NCBI GenBank assembly: GCA_013817115.1
Contig: JACDDG010000192.1
Location: 1-5,414, forward strand
Source: Parachlamydiaceae bacterium
GTDB lineage: Bacteria > Chlamydiota > Chlamydiia > Chlamydiales > Parachlamydiaceae
Reading direction: 5' to 3'
DNA: 5,414 nucleotides
Positions within the stretch are counted from its first letter, which is position 1; each line of letters begins with the position of its first letter. Made by a program: the position numbers and the translations under genes. The notes beneath the pieces are model-generated. The model made no database searches. It was given only the letters and a program-made list of their open reading frames with translations, and had not been told where the DNA came from. Shown piece after piece: positions 1 to 5,414 of this stretch.

Positions 1-68
1 GGTTAATACCTAGTCGCAGATCGCAGCATCTTGGTATCATTTGAAATCCTGCGCCACGCATAGGGATC

Positions 69-254
69 ATGTGGTCTGAGCCTAGGCATTATTATAATAT
101 TGGGTCGTTTTTCATCGCTCAATCGCGGGGCTTCCTCAAAGCCAAAAATCCAAAATTTAACGCACTTCGGTATAAGGCTCTTGCCAAAAAATACCCTCAC
201 CAAGATTGTCATGTAGCTATTTATTTACAAAATATCCCTACTGGAGATTTCTGA
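69..254 (+). CDS. Marginal 61-residue hypothetical reading frame
   Basis: I do not recognise this product. The frame is open from 45 to a TGA stop at 252-254, with an ATG at 69. An AGGGA lies at 62-66 but sits only two bases from the ATG, which is too close for a normal ribosome binding site. The C-terminal half is rich in lysine and aromatic residues (KAKNPKFNALRYKALAKKYP around residues 24-43), with no signal peptide, membrane segment or known motif. The stop codon falls in the loop of a perfect 11-bp hairpin (240-265), an arrangement also found at the last gene of the window, and this is the main reason to keep it. It could be a small gene, the remnant of a longer gene, or chance. Confidence 0.2.
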   Translation: MWSEPRHYYNIGSFFIAQSRGFLKAKNPKFNALRYKALAKKYPHQDCHVAIYLQNIPTGDF

Positions 255-265
255 AAATCTCCAGT
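240..265 (+). terminator. Perfect 11-bp hairpin, possible terminator
   Basis: The arms at 240-250 and 255-265 are exact reverse complements (ACTGGAGATTT and AAATCTCCAGT), separated by a four-base CTGA loop. The stem is strong for this AT-rich surrounding. No clean T-tract follows on either strand, so it is not a textbook intrinsic terminator. It may instead be an RNA-stabilising 3' hairpin or a palindromic protein site. It spans the stop codon of the 69-254 frame. Confidence 0.35.
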
Positions 266-312
266 TCTGGACATTTGCAAGATACACTTTTTCCTGATAT
301 CTCTTTCTTATC

Positions 313-343
313 AAAAAACTGAGTGATGCAACTATTTCACTCA
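313..343 (-). terminator. Leftward intrinsic-terminator-like structure
   Basis: A 7-bp perfect inverted repeat, TGAGTGA at 320-326 and TCACTCA at 337-343, encloses a 10-base loop. Read on the minus strand, the stem is followed after one G by six T residues (the A-run at 313-318). That is the layout of a factor-independent terminator for transcription moving leftward. The stem is short and there is no leftward gene immediately to the right, so it would have to stop antisense transcripts or a small RNA, or be coincidental. Confidence 0.3.
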
Positions 344-394
344 CGAATATTCTAAATTTGCTTATGGAATCAAATAAGATTAAACATTTGCACT

Positions 395-411
395 AAAATG
401 TGTAGCATTTT
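395..411. repeat. Short inverted repeat upstream of the helicase gene
   Basis: AAAATG at 395-400 and CATTTT at 406-411 form a perfect 6-bp inverted repeat around a TGTAG spacer. It lies about 65 bases before the helicase start region, where a regulator site could sit, but an AT-rich 6-bp repeat can easily arise by chance. No regulator can be named from it. Confidence 0.25.
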
Positions 412-436
412 GAGTATTTCAAGACATATCAAGTCG

Positions 437-466
437 TTAGCCTTTTTTAAGGCAATATGATACAAT
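437..466 (+). promoter_or_regulatory. Weak promoter candidate for the helicase gene
   Basis: Two -10-like hexamers overlap just before the gene: TATGAT at 456-461 (five of six bases matching TATAAT) and TACAAT at 461-466. Neither has a good -35: the nearest for TACAAT is TTAGCC at 437-442 with an 18-base spacer. A small GCCTT/AAGGC inverted repeat (440-453) lies across the spacer. Transcription starting about seven bases after TACAAT would leave room for a start at the ATG at 496 but almost none for the GTG at 475, which bears on the start choice. Confidence 0.2.
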
Positions 467-474
467 GAAAAGAT

Positions 475-3400
475 GTGACAAAAGCTAAGGAAAATATGGA
501 ACTGCCCGAAATTTTAAAACCTTTTGAAATAGAAGCTAAAGATTGCCTTGCAAAGGGGTTGATTGGCGAAATCGAATTTTCTAGCACGACTTATCAGGTG
601 CAAGTTAAAGACGATAGTTCCGATCAGGAAATTTGGACTTTTTTGCAACTTAGCCCCGAAGGGGAGTTAAGTGACTATTTTTGTGATGCCGAAGAGGGGG
701 AAGAATTAGCCCCCTGTGTTCATATTTGTGCCGCTTACCTACGCATTTTCAATGGTCACGAGCAATCCCTTGATCGTCGTTTTGAGCGCTCTCTTTGGAA
801 TGAAATGGGACGCCTTTATGCCGATCGCTTAGGTGATGATCCAAAAGTATTAAAAAAAGAAGGGAATGGGTCTTATTCTTGCCACTCTGTCGGAGGAAAA
901 CTCCTTTTTGAAGCCAAGGCTAAAGATGCCAAAACGGTAGCTTTACTCAAATTCCTCTTTGAAAGGCGACGCTCTGACACTGAAGAAACTTCTTTAAAAT
1001 TTTCAAATCTTTCACAAGAAGAGCTAAAGCTCTGGCGTGAGGGGCATCCTAGTGCCCATTTGAAATATGAGCTCTCTTTTTGGAATGATTTGGCGAAGCA
1101 TTTGATGCTTTTGCAAGACTCCGGTGAATCTTACCGTATCAGCTATGAATATTCTAAAAAGGGAATACCAAATGAGCTAGTCATTTCTTTTAAAGAAATG
1201 GATCTCAAATTCTATATGTCAGAAGCTAACCTTGCAACTATCATCCCCACCTTAGCGACCGTTAGAAGCCTCCTTAAAGTCTATGATGCTCCAGAAGAAG
1301 AAATTAAGAAAATTATTTATGATAAGCGAAAAGGATGCTTTCTCGTTGAGGGATCTTTTAGGGCCGACGATTCCCCGCTTCATGACCAAAGAAGGCAACG
1401 AAAAAATGATGGCATCTCTCTCGATCGATGGGTATTTGTCCCCTTAGACGGTTTTTATGCAAAAGATCCGCACTGGTTGCTGTCAAAAAAACAAATAAAG
1501 GAAGATGAAATTGCTGAAACTTTGACTCAGAATTTTTCATTAATGAACAAGCTTGTTGAAGGAACAGCTCTTCACGAAGATCCTATTGAGGTTTCTTACA
1601 CTTTAGCCTTTGATAGCGAGTGGAATTTACACCTTACTTGTTATCTTTTTTCACCGGGAGATCTAAGTTTTCCCGATTCACGTTTTTTTGGTTCATGGGC
1701 TTACATTGACGATGATGGATTCTACCCCTTAGAAGAAGTGCTTTTCCTTCATGTAGAAACTATCATTAGTTTTGACGATATTTCTGATTTTATCACCAAA
1801 AATAAAGCTTGGTTGAATGGTCAGGAAGGCTTCCATGTCCATCCCGCCAGCATTGAATCTCAGCTTCTTTATGAAGTAACTGAAGAAGGGCGGTTAAGCT
1901 TTTTTGGACAACTCGACGTCAAAGATAATGTTGGAGATAGTCAAGATTTTGGTTCATGGGTCTATTTGGCCGGTAGGGGGTTTTATTCCAAGGAGAGCTC
2001 TTCAGGAACTCATTTACGCGCAGGGATGTCTTTCCTTCGGAATCAAATTCCTCTTTTCATAAAAGTAAATCGCGAAGAACTTTTGGTTGTCCACGGCTTC
2101 TTTAGCAACGCTTCACCGATTATGAAGATTCAGGTGGATGTCCAATTGGATAAAGGGAGCAAGATTGTGGTAAATCCCGCTTATGGATTAAAGCCGGAAT
2201 ATCAGGGTCGAGAAGTTCAATTTTTTGATGATTTCACCTACGTGCCAAACGAAGGATTTCATGAGATGCCAATAGGTTTGCATCTGCCTGACCGTTTTAG
2301 TCACCATGTCGAAATCGAATTTGATCAGATTGAATCGTTTCTTACCCAAGAAGTTCATAATCTTCAGCCATATATTAAATCAATCGATTCAAGGCTTGTT
2401 AAGCCCATTAGCTTAGAGCTTGTTGCCACTGATTTAGAAAAGCAAGTTGAGCAAGGAAGTGCTTTAAAATATCTAGTAAAGCTCAAATATCAAAGCGAGA
2501 TTGGCAGTGTCGATGTCGTCGATTTGTGGACCGGTATGAGAAAGAAAAAGAAATTTATCTTTTCTACTGCCGGATTAATTAATATCCGCGATAAACGTTT
2601 TGATTGGCTGCGTTGGCTGCATAAAAGCCAAGTTGATACTCAAAAGCACGTAATAAAGCTCTCGACAATTGAGCTAATGCGATTGTATGCAATTGATGAA
2701 ATTACGATCAAAGATGTGAAAACCGAAAAGCAAAAGAACTCACATATACTTTTACAAGCCTTAGTTGATCTAAAACCACCTGAAGATCCTAACCTTGCAG
2801 GTCTTGTCAGTACACTTCGCCCCTATCAAAAACTTGGGGTTAACTGGTTATGGTTTTTGTATCACCATGGCCTTTCTGGCTTACTTTGTGATGACATGGG
2901 GCTTGGAAAGACTCACCAGACGATGGCTTTAATTGCGGCGCTATTTAACGCTAAGCCGGAACAAGAGAGGGTGGGTCCATTACATATTCTAGTGGTTTGT
3001 CCTACATCCGTAATTTATCACTGGCAAGAAAAATTGGCAGCGCATTTGCCGCATCTTCGCGTTCATACGTTCTATGGGGCAACTCGTACTCTTCAAGGTT
3101 TTCATGAAGATTATGACATTTTGCTTACCTCTTATGGCATTTCAAGAATTGATAGTGAACACCTAGCTAAAATTCCTTTTGAATTAGCTGTGTTTGACGA
3201 AGTGCAACTAGCTAAAAATCACAATAGCCGGCTGTACGCGACATTAGTCGGAATTAATGCTAAAATGCGCATTGGATTGACCGGAACGCCCATTGAAAAT
3301 CATTTACGCGAGCTAAAGGCCTTATTTGATATCGTTTTACCGCTTTATATGCCGAGTGAATCAGATTACCGAGATTACTTTATTAGACCTATTGAAAAAG

Positions 3401-4245
3401 AAGTTGACACTGGCCGTAAAAAGCTTTTGTCTCGAATGATCAAACCTTTCGTCATGCGTCGTAGAAAAGAAGAAGTTCTACATGATTTACCGGCTAAAAT
3501 CGAAGAAGTCTCGCATTGCGATTTATCTCCAATGCAAGCTCGACTTTATAACGAGGTCTTAAGAAGTGGAAGAGCTCGACTATTAGAAGATCTGCAAGAT
3601 GACAGCAAGCAATTGTCATACGTTCATATCTTCTCTTTGCTTTCCGGTTTAAAACAAATTTGCGATCATCCAGCAGTTTATTTGAAAGCTCCGGATAAAT
3701 ATAAGAACTACACTTCAGGGAAATGGGATCTTTTTGTTGAACTCTTAAGTGAAGCAAGGGAAAGTCAGCAAAAAATTGTTGTGTATTCGCAGTACTTGAT
3801 GATGCTCGACATTATTGAAGCCTATTTGGCTGAAATGGGAGTCGGATTTGCAGCTATTAGAGGCTCGACATCAAATCGCGCTGAACAACTACGTCGCTTT
3901 AAGCATGATCCTTCATGCGAAGTTTTTGTCGCTTCGTTACAAGCAGCAGGGCTGGGAATTGATTTAACGTCTGCTTCGGTCGTCATCCATTATGACCGCT
4001 GGTGGAATGCTGCGCGTGAAAATCAAGCTACAGACCGAGTGCATCGTATAGGTCAAAAGCGTGGGGTGCAAGTTTTTAAATTAGTCACCAAAGATAGTTT
4101 TGAAGAGCGTATTGATGCGTTAATTACTAAGAAAGGGAAGCTAATGGAAGAGGTCGTCGGAATTGATGATCATGAGATTATTAAAAGCTTCACACGTCAA
4201 GAGCTTATGGAATTCCTGCAGGAAAGCAAGGCTTGGATTGATTAG
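475..4245 (+). CDS. SNF2-family DNA helicase/ATPase with SWIM-like N-terminus
   Basis: This is a cytoplasmic ATP-dependent DNA translocase of the bacterial SNF2/RapA-like group, expected to use ATP hydrolysis to remodel protein-DNA or polymerase-DNA complexes; its actual substrate is unknown. Order in the 1256-residue protein: a degenerate SWIM-like zinc-binding segment at about 60-90 (C70, C81-x-H83); a long beta-rich accessory region at about 225-710 with a repeating W-x-[YF]-x4-G-F-Y motif, probably the SNF2_assoc family region at least in part; the SNF2 ATPase lobe from LRPYQ at 781-785; and the C-terminal helicase lobe to about 1205. ATPase motifs are intact: Walker A DDMGLGKT (806-813, K812), Ia VVCPTS (840-845), Walker B DEVQ (908-911, in place of the commoner DEAQ or DEAH), III LTGTPIEN (935-942), IV VVYSQY, V ASLQAAGLGIDLTSA (1153-1167) and VI QATDRVHRIGQ (1184-1194, R1188 and R1191). 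An in-frame stop at 466-468 limits the start to GTG 475 or ATG 496. The ATG has AAGGA at 487-491, so 496 is a serious alternative. No frameshift is seen. Confidence 0.96.
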   Translation: MTKAKENMELPEILKPFEIEAKDCLAKGLIGEIEFSSTTYQVQVKDDSSDQEIWTFLQLSPEGELSDYFCDAEEGEELAPCVHICAAYLRIFNGHEQSLDRRFERSLWNEMGRLYADRLGDDPKVLKKEGNGSYSCHSVGGKLLFEAKAKDAKTVALLKFLFERRRSDTEETSLKFSNLSQEELKLWREGHPSAHLKYELSFWNDLAKHLMLLQDSGESYRISYEYSKKGIPNELVISFKEMDLKFYMSEANLATIIPTLATVRSLLKVYDAPEEEIKKIIYDKRKGCFLVEGSFRADDSPLHDQRRQRKNDGISLDRWVFVPLDGFYAKDPHWLLSKKQIKEDEIAETLTQNFSLMNKLVEGTALHEDPIEVSYTLAFDSEWNLHLTCYLFSPGDLSFPDSRFFGSWAYIDDDGFYPLEEVLFLHVETIISFDDISDFITKNKAWLNGQEGFHVHPASIESQLLYEVTEEGRLSFFGQLDVKDNVGDSQDFGSWVYLAGRGFYSKESSSGTHLRAGMSFLRNQIPLFIKVNREELLVVHGFFSNASPIMKIQVDVQLDKGSKIVVNPAYGLKPEYQGREVQFFDDFTYVPNEGFHEMPIGLHLPDRFSHHVEIEFDQIESFLTQEVHNLQPYIKSIDSRLVKPISLELVATDLEKQVEQGSALKYLVKLKYQSEIGSVDVVDLWTGMRKKKKFIFSTAGLINIRDKRFDWLRWLHKSQVDTQKHVIKLSTIELMRLYAIDEITIKDVKTEKQKNSHILLQALVDLKPPEDPNLAGLVSTLRPYQKLGVNWLWFLYHHGLSGLLCDDMGLGKTHQTMALIAALFNAKPEQERVGPLHILVVCPTSVIYHWQEKLAAHLPHLRVHTFYGATRTLQGFHEDYDILLTSYGISRIDSEHLAKIPFELAVFDEVQLAKNHNSRLYATLVGINAKMRIGLTGTPIENHLRELKALFDIVLPLYMPSESDYRDYFIRPIEKEVDTGRKKLLSRMIKPFVMRRRKEEVLHDLPAKIEEVSHCDLSPMQARLYNEVLRSGRARLLEDLQDDSKQLSYVHIFSLLSGLKQICDHPAVYLKAPDKYKNYTSGKWDLFVELLSEARESQQKIVVYSQYLMMLDIIEAYLAEMGVGFAAIRGSTSNRAEQLRRFKHDPSCEVFVASLQAAGLGIDLTSASVVIHYDRWWNAARENQATDRVHRIGQKRGVQVFKLVTKDSFEERIDALITKKGKLMEEVVGIDDHEIIKSFTRQELMEFLQESKAWID
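661..744 (+). other. Degenerate SWIM-type zinc-finger segment in the helicase
   Basis: Residues 63-90 have the shape of a SWIM domain (C-x-C, about ten residues, C-x-H, then a hydrophobic helix). C70 and the pair C81/H83 are followed by ICAAYLRIF, like the usual helix after CxH. The expected first cysteine, two residues before C70, is Y68. An extra cysteine, C85, lies two residues after H83 and could act as a substitute ligand. SWIM domains are known at the N-terminus of several bacterial SNF2 proteins and are thought to bind DNA or protein. Confidence 0.55.
1147..2589 (+). repeat. Internal protein repeats of about 90 residues in the helicase
   Basis: A ten-residue motif recurs at residues 319-328 (WVFVPLDGFY), 408-417 (WAYIDDDGFY), 495-504 (WVYLAGRGFY) and 587-596 (FTYVPNEGFH), at spacings of 89, 87 and 92 residues. 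A weaker nine-residue version is at 694-702 (FIFSTAGLI). Between the motifs each unit appears to run helix-like segment then paired beta strands. The second and third share GSW just before G-F-Y. This looks like a tandem array of one small fold forming the accessory region ahead of the ATPase lobes. The DNA itself is too diverged to show the repeat. Confidence 0.6.
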
Positions 4246-4273
4246 ACTATTTTTCACATGGGGTTAATTTAAA

Positions 4274-4645
4274 ATGCAAAAGATTTTTTTGCTAGCTGGG
4301 GCATTTCTGGCTTTCACAGGTGTCGCGGCAGGTGCTTTTGGGGCACATGCTCTTAAGCAAAAGCTACAAATCGATATGTTGAATGCTTTTGAAGTGGGAG
4401 TGAGATATCAGATGTACCATGCGTTGGCGCTTATTGCTTTGGGAATTCTGTATAGCAATAGCAACTACAGTAATTCCTTGATGTCAGCTTCCGGTTGGAG
4501 TTTTATCGCCGGTACTTTTATTTTCTCTGGAAGCCTTTACATACTAGCCCTAAGTGGAATTCGCCTGTGGGGTGCAGTGACGCCAATTGGAGGAGTTTTC
4601 TTGCTAATAGGCTGGCTGCTTTTTGCTATTGGGGTGTATAAATAA
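4274..4645 (+). CDS. DUF423 (YgdD/TMEM256-like) membrane protein
   Basis: This is a small integral membrane protein of the DUF423 family, whose biochemical role is not established. The 123 residues match the family's usual length and carry its signatures: GAFGAHAL (20-27), FEVGVRYQMYHALAL (39-53), FSGSLYILALSG (84-95) and WGAVTPIGG (99-107), then GWLLF near the end. Four hydrophobic segments are visible at about 4-24, 47-61, 74-95 and 98-121, the first doubling as an uncleaved signal anchor. H25, E40, R44, Y45 and H49 are polar residues within or next to the membrane segments. The ATG at 4274 is the natural start; the only ribosome-binding candidate is the GGGG at 4260-4263, which is weak. 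It begins 28 bases after the helicase stop with no terminator between, so cotranscription with the helicase is likely but no functional link is implied. The protein is complete. Confidence 0.93.
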   Translation: MQKIFLLAGAFLAFTGVAAGAFGAHALKQKLQIDMLNAFEVGVRYQMYHALALIALGILYSNSNYSNSLMSASGWSFIAGTFIFSGSLYILALSGIRLWGAVTPIGGVFLLIGWLLFAIGVYK

Positions 4646-4648
4646 GAA

Positions 4649-4812
4649 TGTAGAACGTAGCAAAAATTGTAGCTCACCATTCCTATTCCGCTGTTGAGTT
4701 TTAGCGTAGCTTACATATATCTTTAAGCACGATCGAGATGCTTGCGCTGTAGAACGCAGCAAATGTTGCTCATCATTCCGTGTTGAGTTGCAATTTAGCT
4801 GACATAAACTTT
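4649..4812. repeat. Two imperfect direct repeats, 99-bp period
   Basis: Copy 1 (4649-4724, 76 bases) and copy 2 (4748-4812, 65 bases) share TGTAGAACGYAGCAAA (15 of 16 bases), then GCTCAYCATTCC, TGTTGAGTT and TAGCTKACATA in the same order. Differences are small indels and point changes; copy 1 also has a short internal ATTCC duplication that accounts for part of its extra length. Copy 1 starts three bases after the DUF423 stop codon. This is either a local tandem duplication that has diverged or two members of a dispersed intergenic family. Confidence 0.75.
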
Positions 4813-4935
4813 CGATTTCTCAACTGCCGGACTTTGAAATTAAAAAATTGCGAACAGTTTAATCGACATGATGTAGTGAGCTGATTTTATTTGCTCGAAA
4901 GTGGTTAAATGCATATCCTTTTTGAAGAAAGGTTT

Positions 4936-4975
4936 AGAGCATTGATGTGTCAAAGAATAAATTCAGTGCTTTTTT
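4936..4975 (+). terminator. Candidate intrinsic terminator before the last gene
   Basis: AGCATTGA at 4938-4945 pairs with TCAGTGCT at 4963-4970 (eight pairs, one G-U), extendable by two outer pairs. A run of six T at 4970-4975 overlaps the end of the stem. The 17-base loop is large for an intrinsic terminator and the stem is modest, so strength is uncertain. If real, it would end rightward transcripts from the helicase and DUF423 genes and make the last gene an independent unit, with its promoter lying between the hairpin and 5018 or transcription reading through. Confidence 0.4.
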
Positions 4976-5017
4976 AAATTATTCCAAAGACAACTAAAAC
5001 TTTTAAATGAGGGAAAT

Positions 5018-5371
5018 ATGAACGCACTGAATGCACCAATCCAATTATCTCAAATGCCGAAAAAAATAAACGATGCGTTTGTTGATCTCGTAAATGAGGC
5101 TTGGGATACAGATAGTAAAGGAGCGATAACATGGAATTTATCGTGCAGTATTGAAGTAGAGGGGAACATGGTTGATCTTCGTGTCAAAATGGAGGTTAAT
5201 CGTTTTCCAGATATTTCCTACAAAGCTGAAGTAATAATTGAGCCATCGATGAGACGAGTTTCAGAGGCAATCAAAAGTGTTTTTGCACCTTCACCGAATG
5301 AAACAACTCGAATTGCAGAAATAAAAGCTAATTTCGAGTTATCTATCAATCCTGTGAGAATTAAAGTCTGA
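5018..5371 (+). CDS. Hypothetical 117-residue protein
   Basis: I do not recognise this product with confidence. It starts at an ATG with a clear ribosome binding site, GAGGGA at 5009-5014, and ends at TGA 5369-5371. There is no signal peptide, membrane segment or cysteine pair. Residues 15-32 look helical (PKKINDAFVDLVNEAWDT). Then come alternating polar and hydrophobic strands at about 36-47, 51-61 and 67-75, so an alpha plus beta-sheet fold is likely; a second helix (77-90) and a last strand near the C-terminus follow. The opening helix, then a K-G turn and paired strands, loosely resembles small accessory proteins of phages and integrative elements, but from memory and pattern only. It is separated from DUF423 by a spacer and a possible terminator, so probably has its own transcript. 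A large hairpin overlaps its stop codon. Confidence 0.75.
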   Translation: MNALNAPIQLSQMPKKINDAFVDLVNEAWDTDSKGAITWNLSCSIEVEGNMVDLRVKMEVNRFPDISYKAEVIIEPSMRRVSEAIKSVFAPSPNETTRIAEIKANFELSINPVRIKV

Positions 5372-5413
5372 GATTTTTCTCAATATAGATCCTTCTTGAG
5401 CAAAAATCTTGGA
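5367..5413 (+). terminator. Long hairpin across the stop codon of the last gene
   Basis: The arms AGATTTTT-CTCAA (5371-5383) and TTGAG-C-AAAAATCT (5396-5409) pair over 13 positions with a single bulged C at 5401 and a 12-base loop. In RNA the stem extends outward with two G-U and two Watson-Crick pairs (5367-5370 with 5410-5413), so the whole TGA stop is inside the stem. This is probably the 3' end structure of the gene's transcript. The window stops one base later, so a downstream T-tract cannot be checked. Confidence 0.5.
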
Positions 5414-5414
5414 G

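Larger units (their letters stand above)
1..474. other. Region upstream of the helicase gene, no confident gene
   Basis: No reading frame here has both a recognisable product and a good ribosome binding site. The first 90 or so bases look richer in G+C than the rest of the stretch, which becomes very AT-rich after about 265. Two overlapping, opposite reading frames cover the left part: 69-254 on plus and 3-212 on minus. At most one can be real, and the sequence could equally be the decayed end of something lying outside the window. The right part holds hairpins at 240-265, 320-343, 395-411 and 440-453, and a weak promoter candidate just before the helicase gene. Confidence 0.6.
4646..5017. 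other. 372-bp gene-free spacer
   Basis: No credible gene is seen on either strand. The left half carries two diverged copies of a direct repeat (4649-4724 and 4748-4812), joined by a stretch with a 5-bp AAGCA/TGCTT inverted repeat (4725-4743). The right half is AT-rich and holds a terminator-like hairpin (4936-4975) followed by the leader of the last gene. A promoter for the last gene is expected here, but I could find only poor matches, for example TTGCTC at 4891 with TATCCT at 4914. Confidence 0.7.

Noticed and set aside
3..212. 69-codon minus-strand reading frame
   Set aside because: No ribosome binding site before its ATG and no recognisable family; it overlaps the equally marginal plus-strand frame. 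It could still be a remnant, but I cannot support it.
465..488. Seven-codon frame overlapping the helicase start
   Set aside because: Too short and without a binding site; overlap with the start looks accidental, although translational coupling cannot be excluded.
908..911. Walker B DEVQ (residues 908-911 of the helicase) as an unusual motif
   Set aside because: The catalytic D and E are kept and the third position tolerates small hydrophobic residues; this is ordinary variation.
1358..1540. 60-codon minus-strand frame inside the helicase gene
   Set aside because: Lies wholly antisense to an intact conserved coding region and has no recognisable product.
3494..3757. 87-codon minus-strand frame inside the helicase gene
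   Set aside because: Antisense shadow of the helicase domains; no family resemblance.
475..4645. SNF2 helicase as part of a defence system such as DISARM
   Set aside because: No methyltransferase, phospholipase D, DUF1998 or nuclease partner is present, and the neighbour is a DUF423 membrane protein. The visible context fits a housekeeping chromosomal SNF2 gene.
4649..4812. CRISPR array
   Set aside because: Only two copies, long and diverged with internal indels, and no cas genes; not the short exact repeats of an array.
4909..4977. 22-codon frame MHILFEERFRALMCQRINSVLF in the spacer
   Set aside because: No ribosome binding site, and its end coincides with the terminator-like hairpin; more likely chance.

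Overview
The window comes from an AT-rich bacterial chromosome (about 40% G+C by eye in the main gene, lower between genes). It is dominated by one very large plus-strand gene for a SNF2-family helicase/ATPase with a long N-terminal accessory region. A 1256-residue SNF2 protein of this kind beside a DUF423 membrane protein would fit an environmental chlamydia (Parachlamydia/Waddlia-like), since Chlamydiae carry large SNF2 proteins. That assignment is a guess from gene content and base composition. No rRNA, tRNA or diagnostic marker gene is present to confirm it.

Layout: 1-474 has no convincing gene. It holds one marginal 61-codon reading frame (69-254) ending inside a perfect 11-bp hairpin, a terminator-like structure pointing leftward (313-343), and two short inverted repeats in front of the helicase. 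475-4245 is the SNF2 gene, with all the helicase motifs that were looked for intact. 4274-4645 follows after only 28 bases and encodes a four-helix DUF423/TMEM256-like membrane protein, possibly cotranscribed. 4646-5017 is a gene-free spacer containing two diverged copies of a 65-76 bp sequence 99 bp apart, and a candidate intrinsic terminator (4936-4975). 5018-5371 encodes a 117-residue protein I do not recognise, with a good ribosome binding site. Its stop codon lies in the base of a long hairpin (5367-5413) at the window edge.

The helicase is expected to be an ATP-driven DNA translocase that remodels protein-DNA complexes, and DUF423 proteins are inner-membrane proteins of unknown role. 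I see no functional logic linking the two beyond adjacency. No defence, toxin, CRISPR or mobile-element module is visible. The most substantive observations are a previously unlabelled-looking internal repeat of about 90 residues in the SNF2 accessory region, the intergenic direct repeat pair, and the large hairpin over the stop codon of the last gene.
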